Source: Roseimicrobium sp. ORNL1
Lineage (GTDB): Bacteria; Verrucomicrobiota; Verrucomicrobiia; Verrucomicrobiales; Verrucomicrobiaceae
Assembly: GCF_011044495.1 (NCBI RefSeq)
Contig: NZ_CP049143.1
Coordinates: 4,340,001-4,404,000 of the forward strand
DNA length: 64,000 nt
Reading direction: 5' to 3'
The number at the start of each line of letters is the position of its first letter. The first letter of the stretch is position 1. The notes beneath the pieces are model-generated. The model saw nothing but the letters and a program-made list of their open reading frames with translations, ran no database searches and was not told the origin of the DNA. Positions 15,728 to 25,552 of the stretch are shown here, piece after piece. The translations under genes and the position numbers were made by a program.

Positions 15728-18250
15728 CTACGGCTTCACCCGCACCGTGAAAGCACGTTCCGGCTGGAAGAACCTCGCGGCCACTTCCTTCACCTGAGCC
15801 TCCGTCACGCTCTCCAGGATCTGCGGAAGCTTCGCGTGATGACCGAAGCCGAAGCCATTCAGCTCATCCCAGCCCAACGCATCAGCCATGGCGCCGTTGC
15901 CCTGCTGTTGGCGCAGCCAGGAGGATTTCCAGGTGGTTTTGGCTCGTTGGAACTCGGCACTCTCCAGACCGTTCGCGGCGAGATCGGCAATCTGCTTGAG
16001 CAGTTCCTCCTCCACGAGATCGAGTTTCTTCGGATCGCAGCCGACGTAGAAGTAGAAAGCGCCGGCGCCAAGTGCGTGGAAGGCCTGCGCCCCTACATAA
16101 TAGGCGAGCCCCATTTTCTCACGGATGTGATTGAAGAGGCGTGAGCCCATGTCGCTGCAAGCCTCATCAATGAGATTGAGCGCAGGCACACTCGGATCCT
16201 TGAGTCCTACCGTCGGGAAACCAAGCACCAGCACACCCTGCTCCTTGTCGAGGGTGAGTTCGCGGCGCACCGGGGTCGCTGTTGGAACGAGCGGCTCGAA
16301 TCCCGCCGTGGAACGCGTCCCTTCCGGCAGGCTGGCAAAGTGGCGCTCCACGAGGGCACGCATCTCATCCGCCTTCACATCGCCGAAGACAGAGATGATG
16401 CCATTCCCCGCCGTCACGGACTGCTGCCAAATGGAGCGGCAGTCCTCCACGGAAAGCTTTTCCACTGTTTCCAGCGTTCCCATCGCCGTGCGCTCGTAGG
16501 GCAGCGTGGCAAAGATGTCGCGGCGCGCACAGCGCAGCGCCACGGTGAGCGGGTCTTCCATTTCCTCGCGAATGGCGGCGAGCTGGCGCTTCTTGATCTT
16601 CTTCAGATGTGCCTCGGGGAAGGAAGGAGAAATCAGCAGATCGCCCAACAGCTCCATCGCAATCGCCTCATCGCCTTTCATCACTTCCGCGCCGGCAAAG
16701 AGACGATGGACATCGCCATTGGCCGTGACCGAGCCACCACGATCTTCCAGCAGCGAGCCAATCTGCTCATCGGTGCGCGTCGCCGTGCCCTTCAGCAGCA
16801 TCTGTGCCGCCACCTGGGTGGAGCCGGCGTTCGCCATGGACTCCACCGGCACGCCCGCAAGGAACTGCGCGCGCACGGAAACCAGGGGCAGGCGCGGATT
16901 CTCTCCCACGAGGAGGGTGAGTCCATTGCTGAGCACAAAGCGCTGGGCTTCCTCGCGCTTCACCCCGGAGCCGTTCTTCGAAACCTTCTTCAACGTGCCG
17001 GTGGGATGCAGGGACACGCGGGAGAGCGTGGCTTCGCTGAGGTAGCGGTTGGCGACACCGGTAACATCACCCACCGTGAGTTCGCTGATGCGCTGGAGGA
17101 AGGTCTGATCATAATCAAGATTCCCCACAGCGAGCCAGCTATGCCCCAGGCTGGAGGCCATGCCGCGTGTGGTGCTGCGCAGACGGAGCTGGCCGCTGAG
17201 CGTGGCGTTCACCGCCTTGTCCAGTTCGTCCTTCGTGCAGCCGTCTTCCTTGAACTTCTTCAGCACGCTCTCAATGGCTGCTTCCACCTTGGGCAGATCG
17301 TCACCATCACACTCCGCTTCCAGGGCGAAGACGCCGCGATCGAGCGCGGACCAGGCGCCGGATCCCACCCAGTGGGCCACGCCGAGGCGCTCGCGGAGTT
17401 CCACATTCAGTCGGGAACTGCGACCGCTGCCGAGCACGAAGCCGAGCACGTCCAGCGCGGGCTTGTCTGGATGCGTATCTCCGTGGATGTGCCAGCCCAT
17501 GCTGAGACGCACGATGTCCGTGTTGAACTCATGCTCGGCACGGCGCGGAGCCACCTGCGTGGGTTCCTCCGGCATCATCACCGGCTCGTACGGACGGCGC
17601 TCCCAGGAGCCAAAGTGCTGCTCCACCTGCTGGAGGACCTTTTCGGTGTCCACATCACCCACAATCACGAGGAAGCAGTTGTTCGGCACGTAGTGGCGGT
17701 GCACGAAGTTCAGGAGGTCGTCGCGACCCACCTGATTGAAAATCTGCAGGTGGCCGATGATGGGGTGCCGCAGCGGATGCTCGCGGAACGCCGTGGCCTG
17801 CAGAAGGTGCTGCACCACGGACTGCGGATCATCATTGTCCATGGCGAACTCGCGGCGGATGACCTCCTGCTCCTTGATCAGCTCGTCCGCATGGAAGGTG
17901 GAGCGCCGGGCCATGTCCGAGAGGATATCCAGGTAACCCTCCACGTGCTCGGCCACGCCGTCGATCCAATACACCGTGCGGTTGAAGGTGGTGTAGGCGT
18001 TTACATAACCGCCGCGTGCCTGGATTTCCTGGGCGATGTCCGGGGCCGTACGGCGTTCCGTACCCTTGAAGAACATGTGCTCCACCAAGTGGGCCAGGCC
18101 GGCGCCAGTCCATTTTTCCTCATGGAGGCTTCCTGCCTTCACCCAAAGCTGTACCGCTGCGAGGGGATGGGAGTGATCCTCAAGGATGATGACTTCAAGG
18201 CCATTGGCCAGGGTGCGGAGCTGGGCGGAATTGGGTGGCAGGGTGAACAT
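15728..18250 (-). CDS. M16 family zinc peptidase (insulinase/processing-peptidase type)
   Basis: 840 residues made of two tandem M16 halves. The first half has the inverted zinc motif HLVEH at 54-58, with Glu134 at the expected distance as third ligand, and is the catalytic half. The second half (about 430-840) has the same fold without the motif and presumably closes the chamber. No signal peptide is visible from this start, so a cytosolic location is likely. Bacterial M16 enzymes degrade short peptides or process leaders; the substrate here is unknown. The next gene upstream (18334-18741) is read the same way with an 83-base gap, so the two may form an operon. Confidence 0.93.
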   Translation of the reverse strand: MFTLPPNSAQLRTLANGLEVIILEDHSHPLAAVQLWVKAGSLHEEKWTGAGLAHLVEHMFFKGTERRTAPDIAQEIQARGGYVNAYTTFNRTVYWIDGVAEHVEGYLDILSDMARRSTFHADELIKEQEVIRREFAMDNDDPQSVVQHLLQATAFREHPLRHPIIGHLQIFNQVGRDDLLNFVHRHYVPNNCFLVIVGDVDTEKVLQQVEQHFGSWERRPYEPVMMPEEPTQVAPRRAEHEFNTDIVRLSMGWHIHGDTHPDKPALDVLGFVLGSGRSSRLNVELRERLGVAHWVGSGAWSALDRGVFALEAECDGDDLPKVEAAIESVLKKFKEDGCTKDELDKAVNATLSGQLRLRSTTRGMASSLGHSWLAVGNLDYDQTFLQRISELTVGDVTGVANRYLSEATLSRVSLHPTGTLKKVSKNGSGVKREEAQRFVLSNGLTLLVGENPRLPLVSVRAQFLAGVPVESMANAGSTQVAAQMLLKGTATRTDEQIGSLLEDRGGSVTANGDVHRLFAGAEVMKGDEAIAMELLGDLLISPSFPEAHLKKIKKRQLAAIREEMEDPLTVALRCARRDIFATLPYERTAMGTLETVEKLSVEDCRSIWQQSVTAGNGIISVFGDVKADEMRALVERHFASLPEGTRSTAGFEPLVPTATPVRRELTLDKEQGVLVLGFPTVGLKDPSVPALNLIDEACSDMGSRLFNHIREKMGLAYYVGAQAFHALGAGAFYFYVGCDPKKLDLVEEELLKQIADLAANGLESAEFQRAKTTWKSSWLRQQQGNGAMADALGWDELNGFGFGHHAKLPQILESVTEAQVKEVAARFFQPERAFTVRVKP

Positions 18251-18333
18251 GCGATGCAGCGACAGTGACGAACGAGGCTCTTAAGGAACAGCGATTTGCC
18301 ACATGGAGCAAATCTTCAATGCAATTCCTTCCT

Positions 18334-18741
18334 TCATTCATCGCCACCACCCCCCGTCCGGGCCGGGGTGAAAGGTTTTTTCAGGGCGTTCTGCAGGTCC
18401 ACCCCATCCGAAAAGTCATGGATGCTGTCGTTGTCGTTCTTCTTGAAGTAGCCGATCTCGATGAAGTTGTAGACCATGGCGCCGACGTCTTCGCTCCGGA
18501 CCACCCCCCACTCACACATCACGAACCACGCCATGGGGCCGAACTGCAGCACCGCCAAGTCCCGCCACCCCTGCATCAGTTCCTGCCCGGTGACGTGACG
18601 GCTGTCCTCCTCCGACCGGTCGAGCATCTTCGTCGTGTGCTCCAAGGCCTCACACAAAAAGCCGTAGGCCTGGGGAGAGAACCGCGAGTCCTTCCGGCAA
18701 ACCTCATGCACCGCTAGCTGGAAAGCGAGAAAGTCCTTCAT
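18334..18741 (-). CDS. Minf_1886 family protein (TIGR04138)
   Basis: 135 residues. The sequence matches the family restricted to Verrucomicrobia and Planctomycetes known as Minf_1886 or TIGR04138: an N-terminal helix (FQLAVHEVCRKDSRFSPQAYGFL), a central HVTGQELMQGWRDLAVLQFGPMA block and a VRSEDVGAMVYNFIEIGYFKK segment. The C-terminus ends in Gly/Asp/Glu-rich tail residues. The function is unknown. The family's narrow spread is a main clue to the phylum of this window. It lies just upstream of the M16 peptidase gene on the same strand. Confidence 0.88.
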   Translation of the reverse strand: MKDFLAFQLAVHEVCRKDSRFSPQAYGFLCEALEHTTKMLDRSEEDSRHVTGQELMQGWRDLAVLQFGPMAWFVMCEWGVVRSEDVGAMVYNFIEIGYFKKNDNDSIHDFSDGVDLQNALKKPFTPARTGGGGDE

Positions 18742-19016
18742 TCTTGGGGGCGGTGGGCAAGATGATGCATTTGTGCCTGAGGGTCAATCAATCCTGACCA
18801 TCTTCCGCACTCGGAACGGGCTGGAGGACACTTTCTTTGGATTTCGGAATCTCACTCACAGTGACACGATTGCGACACGATTTCACGACCGCCCCCAACA
18901 CGAGCACCAAAAAAATGGTAATGACCAGATGGCGTTCTTGGCGGGAAAGCATGCAGAGGCGGCAGGGCGCAGTTTCGCCATACTATGGCCGATGGAACGT
19001 GGCAAGCACGCGGAAG

Positions 19017-19568
19017 GGAATGGCCGCAAAAGAACGCAAAAAGGATGCGGGCGGCGTGAGGCCATCCGTGATGGGGCTATTTCAGGTTAACCGCAAAGGA
19101 AGGGAGGGTTGGAATGCTGCGTGAGGTGGCACACCTCGTAGCGGAGGAGGCAGAGACGCGGCGAGGACTTGGGTAAAACGGACGACTTTGAAGTGACCAC
19201 GCGGGCGAACCGACTTGGCTTTGTCGAAAAGCAGCGAAAGCAGCAGAGCAGCCAAGGGTAGGCATTTGGCCCACTACCAGACAGGAAGTCGGGTCTCCTG
19301 ACCGGACAGCGTCCGGCGGGTTTTCCTACCCGCCCAGTCCGCCATGATAAGCACTCGCAGGCAAAAACTTCCCTGCGCGTCTCCGCCTCCTGCGCATCGA
19401 AACGCCGCCACGCCTCCACAATTCGCCCACCCCAGCACCAAACCCTCCCCCACCTCTGCGTCCTTTGCTACTCTGCCCCTTTGCGGTTAACCCGAAGCGA
19501 ACACGCCACGCTCCGCCTCCCACCACCCTCCCCTTTTGCGCCCTTTGCGTTCTTTTGCGGCCATTCCC
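19017..19568. repeat. 550-bp nested inverted-repeat element (family B, composite)
   Basis: Outer arms: GGAATGGCCGCAAAAG followed by AACGCAAA (19017-19043) and its reverse complement (19540-19567). Inner arms: GGTTAACCGCAAAGG near 19085-19099 and CTTTGCGGTTAACCC near 19483-19497. The centre holds the 53-bp repeat listed separately. No open frame inside looks like a protein. The whole gene-free stretch 18742-19632 consists of this element plus about 270 bases on the left in which I see nothing. It is best described as a miniature inverted-repeat element or a stack of such elements. Confidence 0.7.
19282..19334 (+). repeat. 53-bp exact dispersed repeat, copy 1
   Basis: The sequence from CAGGAAGTCGGG to CCTACCCGCC is the perfect reverse complement of 63849-63901. 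It has internal pairing (GGCGGG with CCCGCC, GGACAGC with GCTGTCC-like arms), so it could fold as RNA or DNA hairpins. Confidence 0.85.
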
Positions 19569-19632
19569 AAAAACTCCGTCCTTTCCACCTTCACCGACCG
19601 CGCTAATGTCGTAACCCCTTCCGCCCCATTTC

Positions 19633-21345
<1,713 letters not shown>

Positions 21346-21383
21346 GGCGTTGCATAACGCCTTATCATCTGTTGCATAACGCC
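21346..21383. repeat. 13-bp direct repeats after glnS
   Basis: GTTGCATAACGCC occurs at 21349-21361 and again at 21371-21383, a 22-base period (two helical turns). The first copy is also part of the palindrome GGCGTTGCATAACGCC at 21346-21361, right after the glnS stop. There is no T-run, so a terminator is unlikely. A protein-binding site is possible. Confidence 0.5.
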
Positions 21384-21511
21384 TGAAGTTATAGCCGTAC
21401 GTAAAGATTTTGCTTGTCGTTTAATAAGCTTCAGGAGGAGCTTTTGCCCATCTATCGACTGGAGTACCCATATTGGTTGCGGACGACTAAACCCCTTCCT
21501 AAATTTTCGCC

Positions 21512-21757
21512 ATGCTCAATCCAGACATGGCAGACAACATTGACCTTCATCAGGCGAAGTGGCGCTTGCGCTATGTGCAGGGACTGCTGCGTCATCATAG
21601 GACAAAGCGCCGGCCCCAGAACTTCTCCTGGCGGGTGGAACAAGCGGAACTGCTGGATCGAATCAGCCACGCGCACGTGCATCTTGAGGAAGAACTGAGG
21701 AAAGAATCACCCGGAGCGAAGAAGGGCGGATGCACCCTCCCCTTCCCTGCTTTCTGA
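21512..21757 (+). CDS. small helical protein, tandem paralogue 1
   Basis: 81 residues, no recognised family. The core WRLRYVQGLLRHH, then FSWRVEQAELLDRI and HVHLEEELR, aligns with the next gene (21789-22049) as W-R-(L/I)-R-(Y/F)-V-x2-L-L-x2-H, a spaced F-x-W, and a C-terminal x-L-x-E-x-E helix. The shared pattern between two adjacent genes in different sequence contexts is the main reason to call both real. It is probably a two- or three-helix cytosolic protein. The start at 21512 is the first ATG in frame; no good ribosome binding site is visible. Confidence 0.55.
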   Translation: MLNPDMADNIDLHQAKWRLRYVQGLLRHHRTKRRPQNFSWRVEQAELLDRISHAHVHLEEELRKESPGAKKGGCTLPFPAF

Positions 21758-21788
21758 ATGGGTAGGCATCCCCTCCTCGACGAGTTCC

Positions 21789-22049
21789 ATGCCTATGCAG
21801 CTTTCCTTTCTCCGATCACAACATCTCGAGCATCTGAGATGGCGCATACGTTTCGTCTCCCACCTCCTTGAGGTGCATCAGCGAACGCCCAACGCGGAAT
21901 GCTTCCACTGGCTGGCGCAGGAAACCACTTACCTGCAACACCTCCAAAAGGCGGAGTCAGAACTCAGGGAACACGAACGCACGTCTGGCTACGATCCCTC
22001 GATGGAATGTCACGAGGACTTTACTCCCTCCGGTCACAAGACCACCTGA
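21789..22049 (+). CDS. small helical protein, tandem paralogue 2
   Basis: 86 residues and homologous to the previous gene. LRWRIRFVSHLLEVHQ matches its KWRLRYVQGLLRHH, then CFHWLAQETTYLQHL and AESELREHE continue the alignment. It follows after 31 bases on the same strand, so the pair is probably one transcript and an old duplication. A charged, Ser/Thr-containing tail of about 20 residues differs from the first copy. The function is unknown. The pair lies between glnS and a convergent kinase gene, neither of which gives a clue. Confidence 0.55.
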   Translation: MPMQLSFLRSQHLEHLRWRIRFVSHLLEVHQRTPNAECFHWLAQETTYLQHLQKAESELREHERTSGYDPSMECHEDFTPSGHKTT

Positions 22050-22085
22050 GAGGTGCTGGCTCGTTCTTGACCAAGAGATGTGAGC

Positions 22086-24635
22086 CTACTTCCCAGTCCC
22101 CTCACTCCGCGCCAACACTACGCGGAAGCCAATGTTATCCCGCCGCGTATTCGCCGGCACGGAGAGTCGCGAGGAACTGAGCAATTCATCTGGATTCGAA
22201 CTGCGCCAGCTTCCTCCACGCACGGTCGCCGTGGGAGCATCCTTGTTGGCGGGGTTGGATTCGAAAGGTGTATCGATCCACTCGCTGACATTGCCACCGA
22301 GACCAATGAGGCCCTTGCTGTTGGCCGGAAGAGCTGTCACCGCAGCGAGCGCAGGGAATCGATCATCAAACCCGGGGATCACCGTGGTGAGGCCTCCCAT
22401 GCGAGCGCCGGCGCTGTCGGCGAAGTTATCCGTGCCACGAGGTGGCGGCCATTCATAGCCCCAGGGATAGACACCGCGGATGCGCCCATTGCGTTCAGCG
22501 GGATCCTTGCCTCGCTCCAGGGGCAATCCCACGGCGCGACTCCACTCTTCATCCGTGGGCAGACGGTAGGCATCAGTGGGGCCGATAAGTTTCATGTCCC
22601 GCTCTTTTTTCGTGAGCCAGGCGCAGAAGGCACGGGCTTCATCGCAGTCCACTCCCACCACGGGGAACTGGGCGCTCTTCTGCTGAATCTGGCCGGGATA
22701 GTTCTGCGGGCGGCGCGCATTGGTGGTCTTCGCGTACTCGGCGAAGTCACGCCGCCGCGTTTCCGTGGAGGCCATCAGAACTTCGCCCACGGGGACGAAT
22801 TTCAAGCCCATGGAGTTTCTCCACTCCCTACCAAATACAACTGTGCGACGCTGCACCATGTCCGCGTACAGCTCGAGCATTTCATTTTCCGAGACTTCAC
22901 CGTCGAGCACGAGATCCGTGTAACCTTCCTGACGCAGTTCAAACTCCACCTCGCCAGTCTTCGCGCGAGGAATCTCCAGCGGTGTGATGCCCAACAATTC
23001 GCTGCCCTGGAAGACCTTCACCCCTTCCGGGTCCGTGCGCACGATGACGCTGCCGTACCCCTGACGCGCCACGCGGAGGAAGAACGCCTGCCAGTCACCG
23101 GACTCGGCGCGCTCGTCCGCGGCTCGATCATCGAGCGCCGTGTCATCTGCCGTCTCCGCTTCCATGTAGGGCAGCGTCTCAAGTTCGTAGTGGTGCTCGT
23201 TCGTCAGGAAGCCGGAATCACGATCGCGATCCGCGAGCCAGTAGCGAAAGGCCTCCGCATCACCCGAGGGCACGACCACGATGTAGGCGGGATCCTTGGA
23301 ACCGCGAATCTGATACCGCACCACTCTGCCCTCGAAGGGACGCCCGGTATCCTTCAGGAAGTTGTCGAAGTACTTCATCTCCACCGGGCGCTCGCTGGTG
23401 TGACCAGCCTGCTTGGGCACGAAGGTCATCTGGAGGCTGTTCGTCCAGCGCTCGCCGGGCTGTGGAAGCTTGGAGGGCTCAAGCTTCACTTCGTAAGTCG
23501 CGGGCCGCTTCTTTTCAGCGATGTGCTCGATCTCATGGATGCGGAAACCCGCGAGGCGAATCTGGTAGATGGCCGGAACGCCCTCCACCGGATCCAGCGT
23601 CAGCGGTGTGTTGCCAAGTTTTGCCCCGTTGGAGTAAACCTCTGCCTGCGACGGCTCCGTGCGGATGACGAGCATGGGCTCCGTGCGGTGCAGGGCACTC
23701 TGCGTCTGCACCTGATCCTTGCGGCTGTTCCACAAAAAGGCGCCGAAGACCATCGCCCCAGCGACCACGGCGCCCATCATCACCTTGCGACGCGTGCCGG
23801 CTCGCATGGGCAGTGCATCCCCACGCAAGGCCAGCGCCATCTGGTGGGCATTTTCGAAACGCTCCTTGGCCTTCGGCGCGCAGGCGCGGCAAATGACGTC
23901 ATGCAGGCGGCGCCAGAGCTGGATGCCCTCACCCGAAGCCTCTGCCGAGGAAGGCAGGTCCGGAAAATCGAGCCGGTCCTTTCCGGTGCTGGCTTCATAC
24001 AGCACCATGCCCAGGGAGAAGATGTCTGACTGCGGCGTACCTGGTCCCTCAGGAGCGACGAAACCTTCCGTGCCGACAAAGCTGCGCTGCCCAAGCAACG
24101 CCACGAGACCGATGTCCGCCAGGCGGCAGGTGCCGTCGATGAAGACCAGGTTGGACGGCTTGACATCCCGGTGGATGAGGCCGTTCTCATGCATGAAGTT
24201 GAGGGCCTCTGCCACCGTCACGCCGTGGTGAATGCACTCCTCTGCGCGCAGGCGACCCTGCTTGCGCATGCGGCCCATCATGGTGAGCGGACGGTAGGTC
24301 TCGGGAACGATTTCGCGCCCAGTGTCCACATCATCCGCGAGCTCCATGATGTAGTAATAGAAGCCCTCCTCGTCATTGCGTCCCACCTGGAGGACGGGCA
24401 CGAGACCGGGATGCCTCCGCGACACGGGCTCGTAGCGCTTCAGCGCCTCGAACTCGCGCTCGAAGGCCTCGGGGTAGTCGTAGTCCGCTCGCCACACCAC
24501 CTTCACCGCGCGGAGAGCGCCGGTCACGCTGCGAGCCAGCCACACCTCACCATAGGCCCCCCGACCGATGAGACGCAGGGTCTCATGGTCATGGATGCGA
24601 GGCCGCGTGCGGTCGCTGGATGTAATGGGATTCAC
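22086..24635 (-). CDS. membrane Ser/Thr protein kinase with PEGA and SUMF1/FGE-like domains
   Basis: 849 residues. The N-terminal Hanks-type kinase (about 20-275) has the glycine loop GRGAYG at 24-29, Lys45, the catalytic loop HRDVKPSN at 155-162 and DIG at 174-176 in place of DFG. One membrane helix follows at about 286-302. Outside are two PEGA-like repeats (VIRTEPSQAEVYSNG near 325 and VIVRTDPEGVKVFQG near 520). The C-terminal third is a formylglycine-generating-enzyme/SUMF1-type domain (GGNVSEW, then RGGSWRSS and RDNIGFRVV). In this setting that domain usually acts as a ligand-binding fold, not as an enzyme. It is therefore probably a receptor kinase reading the periplasm. It lies 54 bases after the LolA-like gene in the same direction. 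Confidence 0.9.
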   Translation of the reverse strand: MNPITSSDRTRPRIHDHETLRLIGRGAYGEVWLARSVTGALRAVKVVWRADYDYPEAFEREFEALKRYEPVSRRHPGLVPVLQVGRNDEEGFYYYIMELADDVDTGREIVPETYRPLTMMGRMRKQGRLRAEECIHHGVTVAEALNFMHENGLIHRDVKPSNLVFIDGTCRLADIGLVALLGQRSFVGTEGFVAPEGPGTPQSDIFSLGMVLYEASTGKDRLDFPDLPSSAEASGEGIQLWRRLHDVICRACAPKAKERFENAHQMALALRGDALPMRAGTRRKVMMGAVVAGAMVFGAFLWNSRKDQVQTQSALHRTEPMLVIRTEPSQAEVYSNGAKLGNTPLTLDPVEGVPAIYQIRLAGFRIHEIEHIAEKKRPATYEVKLEPSKLPQPGERWTNSLQMTFVPKQAGHTSERPVEMKYFDNFLKDTGRPFEGRVVRYQIRGSKDPAYIVVVPSGDAEAFRYWLADRDRDSGFLTNEHHYELETLPYMEAETADDTALDDRAADERAESGDWQAFFLRVARQGYGSVIVRTDPEGVKVFQGSELLGITPLEIPRAKTGEVEFELRQEGYTDLVLDGEVSENEMLELYADMVQRRTVVFGREWRNSMGLKFVPVGEVLMASTETRRRDFAEYAKTTNARRPQNYPGQIQQKSAQFPVVGVDCDEARAFCAWLTKKERDMKLIGPTDAYRLPTDEEWSRAVGLPLERGKDPAERNGRIRGVYPWGYEWPPPRGTDNFADSAGARMGGLTTVIPGFDDRFPALAAVTALPANSKGLIGLGGNVSEWIDTPFESNPANKDAPTATVRGGSWRSSNPDELLSSSRLSVPANTRRDNIGFRVVLARSEGTGK

Positions 24636-24689
24636 AGAAAAGAGTCAGGAACGTGAGCGGGGGCTGAGTAAGCCAGCCTCCTTGGACGC

Positions 24690-25415
24690 TCAATCCGGAT
24701 CATCTATTTCCAGATACGTCGTAGCAATCTCTTTTCCTGTATCTGGATCGTAGGAATACACCCGCATTTGTTTCAAGATGTAGGCACCCTTGTACTTTTG
24801 CGCTTTTACCACCTTGAACTGCTTCACCTTCTTCGCCGCGCGGTTCCACGCCTCCATCTTCAACATGGCGCCACTGCCCTTGTCGATCCACACATCCACC
24901 CAGCCGTAGGGGCCGCGGTTGTCGGGATTCTGTGAGCGCACCAGCCAGCATTTCTGCCCGACCACCTTCGCGTCCTCATCCATGATCTTGGAATTGGGCC
25001 AGTAGAGGAAACGCATGGAGAGGTCCTCGTAGTTGATGGCGGTGTTGCGCACATTCTCACCATACAGGGAGGCGGACTTCTCTGCTTTCCCGGAGGCATT
25101 CACACGGGTGAGCGCAGCAGCGTTTTCCTTGAGGTCGAGATTGATCGTCTCACTTGGCGGGTCCGGGAAGACGAAGCGGATGACGCCGTCCGACATGGTC
25201 AGGGTGAGGTTGCTCGTTTTTCCCGTCGATTGATCCCGCAACCTGCCCTGGAGTTGTTTCAGGTCCTGATTGGCCTGGCTCAGGCGCACGAGTTTGAGAA
25301 TGCCGTCCCCCGTGGGCTTCGGCGCAGCTTCCTGGGCCGGAGCCTTGGAAATGGGCAGGAAGGCGGCGCCCACCACGGCGAGGCCCAGAGTCAGGGTGCG
25401 TGAAAGTAAGGTCAT
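24690..25415 (-). CDS. LolA-like outer-membrane lipoprotein-sorting family protein
   Basis: 241 residues from the ATG at 25413-25415, which places a good signal peptide first (LLSRTLTLGLAVVGAAFLP); a longer open frame upstream lacks sense. The mature part resembles the LolA/LolB superfamily half-barrel of the COG2834 type: alternating strands (SNLTLTMSDGVIRFVF), a CWLVRSQNPDNRGPYGWVDVWID segment and MRVYSYDPDTGKEIATTYLEI at the end. It is periplasmic and may carry or sense lipid. It is the first gene of a probable two-gene operon with the receptor kinase at 22086-24635, so it could also supply the kinase with a signal. Confidence 0.75.
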   Translation of the reverse strand: MTLLSRTLTLGLAVVGAAFLPISKAPAQEAAPKPTGDGILKLVRLSQANQDLKQLQGRLRDQSTGKTSNLTLTMSDGVIRFVFPDPPSETINLDLKENAAALTRVNASGKAEKSASLYGENVRNTAINYEDLSMRFLYWPNSKIMDEDAKVVGQKCWLVRSQNPDNRGPYGWVDVWIDKGSGAMLKMEAWNRAAKKVKQFKVVKAQKYKGAYILKQMRVYSYDPDTGKEIATTYLEIDDPD

Positions 25416-25552
25416 GGATCTGAATGTAAATCTGGCTTCGGATGTGAAACTTCTTGGAACGCGGCTTTTGACAGCGGGCTGCAAACATCTACTCAAACAG
25501 GCGCGGCCGTCCACCCCTACCGGTACCCACTACCAGTCTGACTTCGAACTCC

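Noticed and set aside
16340-18268. Rightward open frame of 642 codons opposite the M16 peptidase
   Set aside because: The leftward strand has the HLVEH motif and full two-half M16 architecture; the rightward translation is low-sense His/Arg/Gly sequence.
18773-19124. Short open frames of 95-105 codons in the gap before glnS
   Set aside because: They run through repeat arms, have no signal, domain or paralogue, and their composition follows the repeat sequence.
19282-19334. 53-bp repeat as an attachment site of an integrated element
   Set aside because: The two copies are inverted relative to each other, no integrase or tRNA end is present, and the 44 kb between them is ordinary host sequence.
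21414-21698. 94-codon open frame after glnS
   Set aside because: It overlaps the small paralogue at 21512 in another frame. Only that gene has a paralogue next door, so this one is judged a shadow.
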